Origin: Peribacillus frigoritolerans
GTDB taxonomy: Bacteria; Bacillota; Bacilli; Bacillales; DSM-1321
NCBI RefSeq assembly: GCF_001636405.1
Contig: NZ_KV440950.1
Span: 4,258,778 to 4,322,777 of the forward strand
Length of the DNA stretch: 64,000 bases
Direction of reading: 5' to 3'
Within the stretch, counting starts at the first letter, position 1. Each line of letters begins with the position of its first letter. Below, piece after piece: positions 16,323 through 24,920 of this stretch. Below the pieces are notes generated by a model. That model saw nothing but the letters and a program-made list of their open reading frames with translations. It made no database searches and was not told the origin of the DNA. The translations under genes were made by a program, and so were the position numbers.

Positions 16323-18944
16323 TTATTTCTTCGGCAATGGATTTGTTGAAACCTTTTCGAAAAATTTCTCTACATATTCGAAATCCGTATAAAAGAACAA
16401 TAATAGGTCACCCGGTTGTGATTTCTCCCAAGCTTTTATGAATGCGTCCAATTCATTAAGTTCGATGAATGTCCGATCTTTTTGTAACCCAGCTTCTACC
16501 GCAGCATCCTGAAGCAGCCCGGCTACTTCTAACGGCTCCCTTCCCCGCAAATCATCGTCTTCTTTAATGATGAACAGATCGGAATTAATGGCCGCTACCT
16601 TGGAGAGTCTGATAAGTTCTTCATCAATACGGTCCCCCGGCCCTGCCAAAACAGTGATAAGATGATTTTTGTTATAGGCACTGACCGTTTCGAATATGGC
16701 CTTCAATCCCGCTTCATTATGAGCATAGTCGATGATGATCGTGCGCTCTTTAAACTTTTTCAAATTGAACCGTCCTTTGGACAAATTCGTATCAGGCATA
16801 AATGTGGCAGCCTTCCTTCTTAGTTCTTCCATGGAAATGCCTTGTGTTTCGGCTGCGGCTAACGCCTGAAGTAAATTGGCGATATTATGACGTGCCATGC
16901 CGGAGATCGTAATTGGAACCATGGTGCAATCCATAAATGGATGGATGACTCCATCAGCTGAATGACAAATGACACCTTTTTCATTGACGTACCAAACTTT
17001 ACATCCCTTATCTATCGCAGCTTTCACGTGAGGCTGGGTGGCATCTGTAGAGGTGTAAATGACCTCCCCATCTGTATAAGCGTTCATGGCAGCTACATTC
17101 GGATCATCTGCATTCAGTACACAATAGCCTGTTTTCATTACGACTTCAGCTACAAGCCTCTTTAATTTAATGAGATCATCCAATGTATCGATTCCATCAC
17201 GGCCGAGGTGATCCTCACTTACATTGGTGATGATCCCCACATCACATTTACGAAAAGCAAGACCTTCACGCAGAATCCCGCCCCGGGCCGTTTCCAATAC
17301 GGCAATATCGACTTCAGGATGGGACAATACCATTCTTGCACTGACGGGGCCACTGCAGTCACCGCGATCCAATACCTCATCGCCGATATATACTCCATCA
17401 GAATTTGTCATCCCAACTTTTGTTTTTTCATTAGTAAGAAAATAATGAATCAATCGGGTTGTTGTCGTCTTGCCATTTGTTCCGGTCACTGCAATGATCG
17501 GTATAGCCGCCTCTTCCCTGGTCGGAAATAAATAATCGACAATGGCTTTGCCTACATCCCTTTTTTTCCCTTCACTCGGATAATGATGCATTCGAATTCC
17601 CGGTGCAGCATTCACTTCAATAATTGCAGTCCTTGAATGTTCGATCGGTTTTGATATATCCTCACAAATAAAATCTATTCCGGCGATATCCAAACCGATC
17701 GCTTTCGCAGCTGCAACAGCCATATTCTTAATGGTCGGATGTACCTGATCCGTTACATCGATTGCCTTTCCGCCAGTCGAAAGATTTGCATTGCCGACAA
17801 CTTGAACCAATTCCCCTTGATTCGGAATCGTATCGAGCGTCCGATTCGATTTTTCCAAGTAACACGTCACGGTATGTGTAAGTGGGATTTTTGACATCGG
17901 CTTTTCATGACCTTCTCCCCGCCAATCATTACAATTTTCCTTTTCTATCAAACTGCGTATCGTTTCCTTGCCATTGCCAATAACATAGGGTGGAAGCCTC
18001 AAACTGGCGGCGATAAGTTCTCCATTAACTATCAGTAACCGATAATCATGTCCTTCAATATGCCGTTCGATAATATACTTCTCCACATGCAACTCCAAAC
18101 AATTGATTACATTGAATAGCTCATCCTTATTTTTGATATGGGTGATGACACCCTGACCCTGTCTCCCATTATACGGTTTTATGACCAGCGGAAAACCCAG
18201 CCTGTCCGCCGAGGCAAAGATATCTTCAATGGAATGGGCAACTTCCCCTTCAGGTACAGGGAGGCCACATCCTCTTAAAATGGATTTGGTCAATGCTTTG
18301 TCACATGAATTCTCAACCGCAATATTCGAAGTCTGGCTAGAGATTGTCGCCTGGACATACTTCTGCCTTGCACCTGTTCCTAAACGCAGTAAGCTTTCAT
18401 CACCCATTCGCTCGACAGGGATATCTTTTGCTTGCGCTGCCTTAAAAATGGCTTCGGTACTTGGCCCCAGTTTATTTTTATAATATAACTGCTCTATCTG
18501 TTTTACATAGGATTGTACATTTATAAGTTTTTCACCATTCAGGATGGCTTCCGCGATATCTTTTGCCGCTAAAAAAGCTTGAAGACCTGAGTGAGGCTCC
18601 TGATAGTCAAAGGTAACATAATAAAAACCCTTCTTTTCCATCATTATCGTTTTTCCCCGAATGGCTTCGATTCCAGCCAAGTTTTGAAGCTCAATCGTCA
18701 TATGCTCCAATATATGTCCCATCCATGTTCCTTTTCTCAGCCTTTCGGCGAATCCGCCTCGATACCCTTTTGAACATGTATGGCTTCCCAAGTTCGGGAG
18801 CACCTTTAACAATTTTTCATTGAATCCAGGTATTGAATCAGATGGTTTCTGTTCCAGTTCCCCTATATCCAATTCAATGCAAATCGTAGGTGTATAAGCA
18901 AAATAATTAGGTCCTTTTAAATAACGGACTCGATTGATCTTCAT
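16323..18944 (-). CDS. cphA: cyanophycin synthetase
   Basis: 873 residues, the full length of CphA, which polymerises Asp and Arg into the storage polymer multi-L-arginyl-poly-L-aspartate using ATP. The N-terminal domain (1-200) carries GTWMGHILEHMTIELQNLAG. An ATP-grasp domain (about 210-480) has VIKPYNGRQGQGVITHI and EVNAAPGIRMHHYPS. A Mur-ligase-like domain from about 485 begins with the P-loop AVTGTNGKTTTT, followed by NVSEDHLGRDG and DYAHNEAG. Both catalytic halves are intact. Its ATG overlaps the cyanophycinase stop by 4 bases, so the two genes form an operon for making and breaking down the polymer. Confidence 0.95.
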   Translation of the reverse strand: MKINRVRYLKGPNYFAYTPTICIELDIGELEQKPSDSIPGFNEKLLKVLPNLGSHTCSKGYRGGFAERLRKGTWMGHILEHMTIELQNLAGIEAIRGKTIMMEKKGFYYVTFDYQEPHSGLQAFLAAKDIAEAILNGEKLINVQSYVKQIEQLYYKNKLGPSTEAIFKAAQAKDIPVERMGDESLLRLGTGARQKYVQATISSQTSNIAVENSCDKALTKSILRGCGLPVPEGEVAHSIEDIFASADRLGFPLVIKPYNGRQGQGVITHIKNKDELFNVINCLELHVEKYIIERHIEGHDYRLLIVNGELIAASLRLPPYVIGNGKETIRSLIEKENCNDWRGEGHEKPMSKIPLTHTVTCYLEKSNRTLDTIPNQGELVQVVGNANLSTGGKAIDVTDQVHPTIKNMAVAAAKAIGLDIAGIDFICEDISKPIEHSRTAIIEVNAAPGIRMHHYPSEGKKRDVGKAIVDYLFPTREEAAIPIIAVTGTNGKTTTTRLIHYFLTNEKTKVGMTNSDGVYIGDEVLDRGDCSGPVSARMVLSHPEVDIAVLETARGGILREGLAFRKCDVGIITNVSEDHLGRDGIDTLDDLIKLKRLVAEVVMKTGYCVLNADDPNVAAMNAYTDGEVIYTSTDATQPHVKAAIDKGCKVWYVNEKGVICHSADGVIHPFMDCTMVPITISGMARHNIANLLQALAAAETQGISMEELRRKAATFMPDTNLSKGRFNLKKFKERTIIIDYAHNEAGLKAIFETVSAYNKNHLITVLAGPGDRIDEELIRLSKVAAINSDLFIIKEDDDLRGREPLEVAGLLQDAAVEAGLQKDRTFIELNELDAFIKAWEKSQPGDLLLFFYTDFEYVEKFFEKVSTNPLPKK

Positions 18945-19753
18945 TGTTGGATCCCCTTTTTCATCAACAATTTCCTTGTAAGCAGGTCAAAACGGTATCC
19001 CCTGGTTAGTGCATGAAGGTTGAATCCCGAAAGAGTCAACTCTTCACTGCCATTATCAGAAGATGTGATATTGATATAATCACTGGTGCTGCCATCAAGA
19101 ACCAATACTTGATGTTGGCCGACTACTTCAAAATGACCGTCTTTAACTAAAATTGCTGTATTTTCATCAATGCCAATACCCATAATTTCCTTTTTCCCTG
19201 CTATTGCACTTAACAGACGATCAAACCGGCCACGCTGGGAAAAGTGTTGATCGATTATCAGTCCGTCCAGGAAGCCGAAACCTACGCCAATTTCAACCTT
19301 TAACTTATCGTCATTCAGCATCGTGTCAGCAGCAACGATCATATACTTACCTAAAATCGAAGCACCAGCACTTGTCCCTGCTATCACCATTCCTTCATGC
19401 CAGGCTTTAGAAAGGGCATCGTGGAACTTTGTTTTCCCAATCAGTTCAGACAATCGGCTTTGGTTTCCCCCTGAAATGAAGATGGCGGAAAAAGATGCAA
19501 GCTGTTCACAAATTGCCGGATCGTCTGCATCCTGCCTTGAATCCAGCTTGATCACTTCCACCCTGTCCACACCTAAATCCCTGAAAATCTTGATATACTC
19601 TGTACTCACTTCCTCAGGAATTTCACTCGCTGTCGGCAATATTCCTATTCCGCCTTCGCTATGGGTTGCAAGTTCGACAAATTTATTTAATACTTCACCT
19701 TCAAGGCACTTATCCTCTGCCCCGCCAATGATAAGTAATTCACCACAATTCAT
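18941..19753 (-). CDS. cphB: cyanophycinase
   Basis: 270-residue peptidase of family S51, which cleaves cyanophycin to beta-Asp-Arg dipeptides. The catalytic serine is S128 in GTSAGAS (126-132). LIIGGAEDK at the N terminus, FISGGNQSRL near 93 and DQHFSQRGRFDRL are conserved family blocks. Start: ATG after AAAGGTGA. It is first in the cphB-cphA operon. No isoaspartyl dipeptidase gene, which would finish degradation, is in the window; an M42 aminopeptidase gene lies 0.9 kb further on the same strand but in a separate unit. Confidence 0.93.
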   Translation of the reverse strand: MNCGELLIIGGAEDKCLEGEVLNKFVELATHSEGGIGILPTASEIPEEVSTEYIKIFRDLGVDRVEVIKLDSRQDADDPAICEQLASFSAIFISGGNQSRLSELIGKTKFHDALSKAWHEGMVIAGTSAGASILGKYMIVAADTMLNDDKLKVEIGVGFGFLDGLIIDQHFSQRGRFDRLLSAIAGKKEIMGIGIDENTAILVKDGHFEVVGQHQVLVLDGSTSDYINITSSDNGSEELTLSGFNLHALTRGYRFDLLTRKLLMKKGIQQ

Positions 19754-19876
19754 TCATCATACTCACCTTTACAAATGGATTCACATCATGAAATTGCTCT
19801 AAACAGAACACATAATGACTAGTATGGCAACTTCTTTCAGTATTCATTCATAAAAATGGCAAACTGCATAATTTTG

Positions 19877-19902
19877 TTTAACTTAATGAAAAAAGAGGAA
19901 AA
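19877..19902 (+). promoter_or_regulatory. possible sigma-B promoter of the stress gene
   Basis: GTTTAA (19877-19882) matches the sigma-B -35 exactly. AGGAAA follows after 14 bases as a weak -10 (consensus GGGTAT). The downstream gene belongs to a family under sigma-B control in B. subtilis. Confidence 0.35.
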
Positions 19903-19936
19903 GTAATAGAGTAAAAAATAAAAGGAGTGTATAAAA

Positions 19937-20359
19937 ATGAGCCAAAACCAAATAAAAGAAAAAGTATTGAACATCATCCGTGATCATAAAATAGGAGTTT
20001 TATCTTCAGTTGAAAACAACAAACCACATTCACGCTATATGACATTTTTTAACGATGAATTAACTTTATACACACCAACGAGCGGAAAGACGGAAAAAAT
20101 CGATGAAATTGCAAAGAACCCTAATGTTCATATCCTGATCGGCTATGATAATGAAGGATTGGGCGATTCTTACCTGGAAATCTCAGGTACCTCGAAAATA
20201 AACGAATCACAGGAACTGAAAGATAAATTATGGAATGAATCCTTTGAAAAGTGGTTCGAAGGTCCGAAAGATCCAAATTATTTAATTCTGCAAATTAAGC
20301 CGGAAAGCATACGGTTGATGAACAACAATGGTGAACCTCCACAAGAATTATCATTATAA
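19937..20359 (+). CDS. general stress protein 26-like, PNPOx-fold protein
   Basis: 140 residues of the pyridoxamine 5'-phosphate oxidase-like split-barrel fold, close in length and pattern to B. subtilis YdaG (general stress protein 26). Recognisable parts are GVLSSVENNKPHSRYMTFF (residues 19-37), TSGKTEKIDEIAKNPNVHIL and YLEISGTSKI. Members bind flavin or a related cofactor; the exact role is not known. Start: ATG after AAAGGAGTG. A monocistronic unit followed by an unusual 21-nt repeat tract. Confidence 0.82.
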   Translation: MSQNQIKEKVLNIIRDHKIGVLSSVENNKPHSRYMTFFNDELTLYTPTSGKTEKIDEIAKNPNVHILIGYDNEGLGDSYLEISGTSKINESQELKDKLWNESFEKWFEGPKDPNYLILQIKPESIRLMNNNGEPPQELSL

Positions 20360-20386
20360 ATCTTTATTTTATGTACTTACGCCAAT

Positions 20387-20543
20387 TGACGAGTATTACG
20401 CTCAAACTCACGAGTAAATGGCCAAAATTCACGAGTAAAACACCTAAACTCACCAGTATTTGATCGAAATTCACGTGTATTACTCCAAATCACAAGTAAA
20501 TGACCAAAATTCACGTGTAAAACACCTAAACTCACGAGTATAA
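20387..20543. repeat. 21-nt degenerate tandem repeat tract
   Basis: Seven to eight units of about 21 nt, each built around CACGAGTA (variants CACGTGTA, CACCAGTA, CACAAGTA) followed by a variable 9-mer and an AAAATT or AAACT link. Variable parts recur in order (tattac..c.caaa, aaatgRccaaaa, aaaacacctaaa), so units 1-3 and 5-7 form a higher-order repeat of about 82 nt. One unit is 2 nt short. On the minus strand the frame reads as heptads such as FTREFWP, but there is no ribosome binding site or protein-like content. Confidence 0.8.
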
Positions 20544-20569
20544 TGAAAATATCGCTAAAAAACAAAGTA

Positions 20570-20604
20570 AAAGCCCGCACTACTATTATAGGAGTGCGGG
20601 CTTT
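20570..20604. terminator. bidirectional terminator
   Basis: Perfect 12-bp stem AAAGCCCGCACT/AGTGCGGGCTTT with T-rich flanks, after the repeat tract and directly before the M42 peptidase stop. Confidence 0.88.
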
Positions 20605-20612
20605 TCTCACGA

Positions 20613-21659
20613 TTATACTAACTCTGATTGGATATAATGCAAAATTAGATTGGCTGTATGCTTTAATGAAGAGACATGTGTCCGCTCGAAGGCATGTGAA
20701 GCATCGATTCCCGGTCCGATCAGGCCATGGACGACATCATATCCTGCCCGGATGGCAGCGGAAGCGTCCGATCCGTAATATGGATAAATATCGACGCAGT
20801 AGTCGACGGCATTTGCTTGGGCAAGTGAGACCAGATGCTGACGCAGTTTATAATGATAAGGACCCGAGGAGTCTTTTGCGCAAATGGAAACGCTGAATTC
20901 ATCCGTCGTTTGTCCATCACCGATCGCCCCCATATCGACAGCTAGATATTCGACTGTTTTCTCAGGGATATTGGAATTACCGCCATATCCGATTTCTTCA
21001 TTATTGGAAATCAGGAAATGGGTCGTATATGCCAATTTTATCTTTCCTATGGAAATGAGGTCAATGATATGAAGGAGGATACCCACGCTAGCTTTATCAT
21101 CCAAATGCCTTGATTTCAAAAAGCCTGTATCCGTCACTTCCACTCTCGGTTCAAAGGAGACAAAATCTCCAACAGAAATGCCAATGGCCTCGGTTTCCGC
21201 TTTGGTTTTCACGACAGCATCTATCCGGACCTCTATTGTCTCATCATCACGCTTCGCATCACCGGCATTTTTATATACGTGGACAGAGGTCTGATTGATT
21301 AAAATGGTCCCGGTGATGATGGCTCCGTCAGCTGTATGGATTTTACAATATTCCCCTTCCACTGAGTTCCAGCGGAAACCGCCGATCATCGTCAATTTAA
21401 GGCGGCCATTCGCCTTGATTTCCTTTACCATGGCTCCCAGGGTATCGACATGGGCAGTCAGCAAGCGTTGTTTGTCATCATCTTCGCCTTTTAATGTAGC
21501 AAGCAATGCCCCTTTATTCGTGATGTTATATGAAACCTTCCTCTGCTCCATGAAATCGGCAGCGTATTTAATGGCTTGTTCAGTATAGCCGGAGGGGCTG
21601 GGTATGGACACCAATTCTTTTATGTAAGATACGATTTCTTTTTCTTCGATCACGCTCAT
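20613..21659 (-). CDS. M42-family metallo-aminopeptidase
   Basis: 348-residue peptidase of the M42 (glutamyl aminopeptidase/FrvX/YtoP-like) family, which forms large cytosolic complexes that remove N-terminal residues from peptides. Metal ligands are visible in TAHVDTLGAMV (near residue 70), SRHLDDKASVGILLH (near 183), ISNNEEIGYGGNS (near 218) and VDMGAIGDG. A C-terminal histidine in HAFERTHVSSL completes the set. Start: ATG after AGGAGAGATATGC. Monocistronic. Confidence 0.88.
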   Translation of the reverse strand: MSVIEEKEIVSYIKELVSIPSPSGYTEQAIKYAADFMEQRKVSYNITNKGALLATLKGEDDDKQRLLTAHVDTLGAMVKEIKANGRLKLTMIGGFRWNSVEGEYCKIHTADGAIITGTILINQTSVHVYKNAGDAKRDDETIEVRIDAVVKTKAETEAIGISVGDFVSFEPRVEVTDTGFLKSRHLDDKASVGILLHIIDLISIGKIKLAYTTHFLISNNEEIGYGGNSNIPEKTVEYLAVDMGAIGDGQTTDEFSVSICAKDSSGPYHYKLRQHLVSLAQANAVDYCVDIYPYYGSDASAAIRAGYDVVHGLIGPGIDASHAFERTHVSSLKHTANLILHYIQSELV

Positions 21660-21718
21660 GCATATCTCTCCTTTCCTCTTTGTTCATTATATCTTTTCAT
21701 GGCAACTTTTAACATATT

Positions 21719-21744
21719 AAAGGACCGCCAAAAGGCGGCCCTTT
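21719..21744. terminator. terminator
   Basis: Stem AAAGGACCGCC/GGCGGCCCTTT with a 4-base AAAA loop, just after the stop of the 45-residue minus-strand gene. Confidence 0.8.
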
Positions 21745-21751
21745 AATAGAT

Positions 21752-21889
21752 TTAACTCATAAAAGCCATGACAGGCAAGATGGCCATAGCTAATGTTGCA
21801 ATTCCATATAACGCTAAATTCTCCATATTCACTCTTCTTTTCCACTTATCTCGCCATACCTTGTATCTGTCCATATCTTCGTTTCTCAT
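21752..21889 (-). CDS. small membrane protein, 45 residues
   Basis: Begins MRNEDMDRYKVWRDKWKRRV, followed by the single hydrophobic helix LALYGIATLAMAILPVMAFM at the C terminus. The charged N-terminal half suggests a cytosolic N terminus. GAAGGAGG lies 7 bases before the ATG, and a stable terminator directly follows the stop, so this is a convincing short gene. Not recognised. It is followed at 31 bases' distance, upstream on the same strand, by the 62-residue gene, and both may be co-transcribed. Confidence 0.65.
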   Translation of the reverse strand: MRNEDMDRYKVWRDKWKRRVNMENLALYGIATLAMAILPVMAFMS

Positions 21890-21920
21890 AAAAAAACCTC
21901 CTTCATGATGAAAGTTCAAC

Positions 21921-22109
21921 TTACTTCAATTGTCTTTGTTTGTTGGACATTTCCTTCATATATTCCAAGAAGGCAATTCTCTTTTCGTCTGGATAGGCTA
22001 CAATGTCTGCAATGATTTCCTCTTCGAGAGGTTTCAGTAAACGGCCAACCGATTCAGTAAACAATATTTCTAACTCTCTCTTTGTTTCATTAGGATTTCT
22101 CACTTCCAT
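21921..22109 (-). CDS. small hypothetical protein, 62 residues
   Basis: Charged, helical protein starting MEVRNPNETKRELEILF and ending EYMKEMSNKQRQLK, with no signal peptide or membrane segment. ATG 22109 is chosen because GGAAGGGTG lies at proper spacing; an in-frame GTG at 22118 falls inside that ribosome binding site. It lies 31 bases upstream of the 45-residue membrane protein gene on the same strand. Function unknown. Confidence 0.55.
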   Translation of the reverse strand: MEVRNPNETKRELEILFTESVGRLLKPLEEEIIADIVAYPDEKRIAFLEYMKEMSNKQRQLK

Positions 22110-22171
22110 CAATATCACCCTTCCAATTACTTACTATTATCTATATAACCTTTATCAACTCCATTGAAACG

Positions 22172-22203
22172 CAAAAAAATCGACCGCCATAAAGGCAGCC
22201 GAT
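22172..22203 (-). terminator. terminator of the oligopeptide ABC operon
   Basis: Minus-strand stem ATCGGCTGCC/GGCGGTCGAT with loop TTTAT and a T7 run, 13 bases after the substrate-binding protein stop. Confidence 0.85.
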
Positions 22204-22215
22204 AGTCAGCTAAAA

Positions 22216-23979
22216 TTATTTCGTTACCCCAACATTATGCCATTGATATTGACGGCCTGCGAGATAATCGTAACCTGTAACGCGTTCATTCACTCCAGCC
22301 AATTGATAACGGAATAATGTCGGAATGACCGGAACCTCTTCATGAATCAATTCTTGCCACTCATTATACGTATCGATTCGATATTGATCATCGAAGGCTT
22401 CCTCTGAAATCCCTTTAGCAAGAAGCTCATCATTTTTTTCACTCACCCAGCGGGTATAGTTAAATTCTGCAGACCTGGACCATATTCCTGATGGATCCGG
22501 ATCGGAAGCGACACCCCATGCAGCTTGATAAATATCAACTTTATCATTATCCTTTTTCAGCAGGTCGTAGAAAGAATTGAACTCATGCAGCCTTCCATCC
22601 TGCAATTCGACGTCCAACCCTACTTGTTCCCATTGCTGGATATAATATCTTGCCAGTGGCTCGGAAACATCGGAACCGCTCATGGAAGCAAAGTTGATTT
22701 TGAACTCTTTTCCATCAGCATCTTCACGAATGCCATCATTATTCGTATCTACAAATCCTGCTTCATCCAAAAGTTCCTTAGCTTTTTCAGGATTATATTC
22801 ATATGCTTTTAAATCTTTATTGTTATATTTAAAGTTCGGGGTAATGACAGAGTTGGCAGGGAAGCGAAGGCCCTTGAACATCTTTTCGCCAACTTCTTCA
22901 TTATTGATGGCATATGCCATCGCCTGACGAAGGCGTTTGTCTCCGAATTTAGGATTTTCATCCATAACATTTTCTTCTTTTTCCTTATCATAATGACCGA
23001 AGTTGAAACCAATATAGGTATAAGCCAATTCAACTTTCCCCAATAATTCGACATTATCCAATTCCTTGGCTTGCTCATATTGCTCCGCCAGGACCTCCGC
23101 TACATCGAGGTCACCATTTTCAAGTGACTTGACGACAACAGACGGATTCACGACTTTCAATGTGACACTGTCCAATTTAGGTTCACCGCGGTAATAATCT
23201 TTATTCGCTTCGAATTCGACCGCTTCCCCTTGAACGATTTTCTTCACTTTGAATGGTCCAAACCCAATCGGGTTTTTACGGATTTTATCCGATGATTCCA
23301 AATCTGCAATCGGAACATCTTTTAAGTATTCTTTATGAAGCGGGTATGTCCATAATCCGGTCGTGACGGACGGGTTCGCCTTTTTGAAAGTGAAAGTGAT
23401 TTTCTTGCCATCGACTTTAATGCCTGAAATCTTATCCGCTTTCCCTTCATGATACTCTTCCATACCCTCGATCAAAGCCATTTGCTCATCATAGCGGACA
23501 CCTTTGTAATCTTTGCTTCCCATGACAAGATATGCATATTCCAAATCGGCACCTGTCACAGGCTTTCCATCATGCCAATTTACATTATCCTTAATCGTCA
23601 GCGTGACCGTTTTATGATCGTCCGATATCTCATAGGAAGCAGCACCTTCATTCGTATATACATAGTTTTCGTCTGTATCCAATAAATCCTCATCAAAGAA
23701 TGTGATAACTTGGTTATCGGGTTCGCCTTGATAGAAAACCTTGTTTAATATCCCTTCAAACGGGGTATCTGATACCAAACCATATGTCAAATGGCCGCCT
23801 TCAATCGGCTCTCCTTGATTCGTCGTCTTTGTCGGGAATTTAGAGGTATCGACCTGTTCGACATCTTTCCCTTTTTTCTCTTTCGTTGACGATTTCTCCG
23901 TATCATTCGAACATGCAGCAAGCAGTAGAGACGAAATGGCCAATGCACTTAATACCTTACTGTAGCTTTTGATTTTCAT
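22216..23979 (-). CDS. appA: oligopeptide ABC transporter substrate-binding lipoprotein
   Basis: About 587-residue extracellular solute-binding protein of family 5. The start is ATG 23979 after GGGGAG. The signal peptide MKIKSYSKVLSALAISSLLL is followed by lipobox AAC, so the mature protein is membrane-anchored through its cysteine. Family marks are LTIKDNVNWHDGKPVTGADL near 140 and the repeated YNPEKAKELLDEAGF. It captures oligopeptides for the neighbouring permeases. It is last in the operon D-F-B-C-A, unlike B. subtilis app (D-F-A-B-C). The App versus Opp assignment is uncertain. Confidence 0.85.
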   Translation of the reverse strand: MKIKSYSKVLSALAISSLLLAACSNDTEKSSTKEKKGKDVEQVDTSKFPTKTTNQGEPIEGGHLTYGLVSDTPFEGILNKVFYQGEPDNQVITFFDEDLLDTDENYVYTNEGAASYEISDDHKTVTLTIKDNVNWHDGKPVTGADLEYAYLVMGSKDYKGVRYDEQMALIEGMEEYHEGKADKISGIKVDGKKITFTFKKANPSVTTGLWTYPLHKEYLKDVPIADLESSDKIRKNPIGFGPFKVKKIVQGEAVEFEANKDYYRGEPKLDSVTLKVVNPSVVVKSLENGDLDVAEVLAEQYEQAKELDNVELLGKVELAYTYIGFNFGHYDKEKEENVMDENPKFGDKRLRQAMAYAINNEEVGEKMFKGLRFPANSVITPNFKYNNKDLKAYEYNPEKAKELLDEAGFVDTNNDGIREDADGKEFKINFASMSGSDVSEPLARYYIQQWEQVGLDVELQDGRLHEFNSFYDLLKKDNDKVDIYQAAWGVASDPDPSGIWSRSAEFNYTRWVSEKNDELLAKGISEEAFDDQYRIDTYNEWQELIHEEVPVIPTLFRYQLAGVNERVTGYDYLAGRQYQWHNVGVTK

Positions 23980-23998
23980 ATCATACACTCCCCTTTTT

Positions 23999-24913
23999 TT
24001 ATCCTCTTCTTTGTCTTGCATCGGCTGCGCGTTTTAACGCTTGACCAACGAAATTTATACTCAGCATCAACACTAAAATCATGAGTGATGCGGGTACCCA
24101 TATCCACCACTTGTTTTCCAGAACATCTGGATTTCGAGCATAACTGATGAGCGTCCCTAAACTCGGGGTGCTCTCCGGAAGGCCGAACCCTAAGAAAGTC
24201 AAACTGGATTCTAAGCCAATATTGCCTGCAAGGTTCAAAATGAAGTTGACGATGATCAATGAACTGACATTGGGCAGAAGCTGAAACAGGATGATTTTCC
24301 AATGTGGAGTCCCGAGTGTCTGTGAGGCGTGGATATAATCCAGCTCACGCTCAGACAAAGCCTTTGAACGTATCAACCGGGCCTTTCCTGTCCATAAAAA
24401 CATCGTCATGATTAAAATGAAAACATATACATTGAAGATCGGTACAATCGTGACCACAACGATGATGAACATCAATTGCGGCAGGGCAATCACGAAATCG
24501 ATGACACGCATGATCACATTATCGGTTGCCCCGCCAAAGTAGCCCGCCAGAAGCCCTAATGATAAACCGATGATGGCCGTGAATAATGTAATGAATAAAC
24601 TGATCGTGAATGAATTTCTGGTACCGATTATCAGTTGGCCGAATACATCCCGGCCGCCATAATCGGTTCCAAGCCAATAGTCTGAGGATGGTTCCAAATA
24701 AATGGAGAGAAAATCGACCTTGGCTATTTCTTTGGCGTCCATGAAAAACGACGCACCGTAAACAAAAAGCAATATGGCTGCTAATATAATCAATGAGCCC
24801 ATGGCAAGCTTGTCTTTCTTGATTTCCTGCCAGATGATCTTGATACCTGAAGGGCTCACATCATTAACTTGTATGTTCTTACCGGTTTCCACTTTCATTT
24901 CCATACGACTCAC
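23999..24913 (-). CDS. appC: oligopeptide ABC transporter permease (OppC/AppC type)
   Basis: 304-residue inner-membrane permease with about six hydrophobic segments. An N-terminal extension carries the first helix (LAMGSLIILAAILLFVYGASFF). The dipeptide/oligopeptide-specific motif GTDYGGRDVFGQLIIGTRNS and the EAA coupling loop (ASQTLGTPHWKIILFQLLPN) are present. It pairs with AppB at 24921-25886, 7 bases upstream, to form the translocation channel. Confidence 0.9.
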   Translation of the reverse strand: MSRMEMKVETGKNIQVNDVSPSGIKIIWQEIKKDKLAMGSLIILAAILLFVYGASFFMDAKEIAKVDFLSIYLEPSSDYWLGTDYGGRDVFGQLIIGTRNSFTISLFITLFTAIIGLSLGLLAGYFGGATDNVIMRVIDFVIALPQLMFIIVVVTIVPIFNVYVFILIMTMFLWTGKARLIRSKALSERELDYIHASQTLGTPHWKIILFQLLPNVSSLIIVNFILNLAGNIGLESSLTFLGFGLPESTPSLGTLISYARNPDVLENKWWIWVPASLMILVLMLSINFVGQALKRAADARQRRG

Positions 24914-24920
24914 CCCGCTC

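Noticed and set aside
20387-20543. CRISPR array
   Set aside because: Unit period is only 21 nt, the variable parts repeat in order and are not unique, and there are no cas genes.
20377-20610. 77-codon frame with FTREF/NTREF heptads
   Set aside because: It is the 21-nt DNA repeat read in frame. It runs into the terminator hairpin and has no ribosome binding site.
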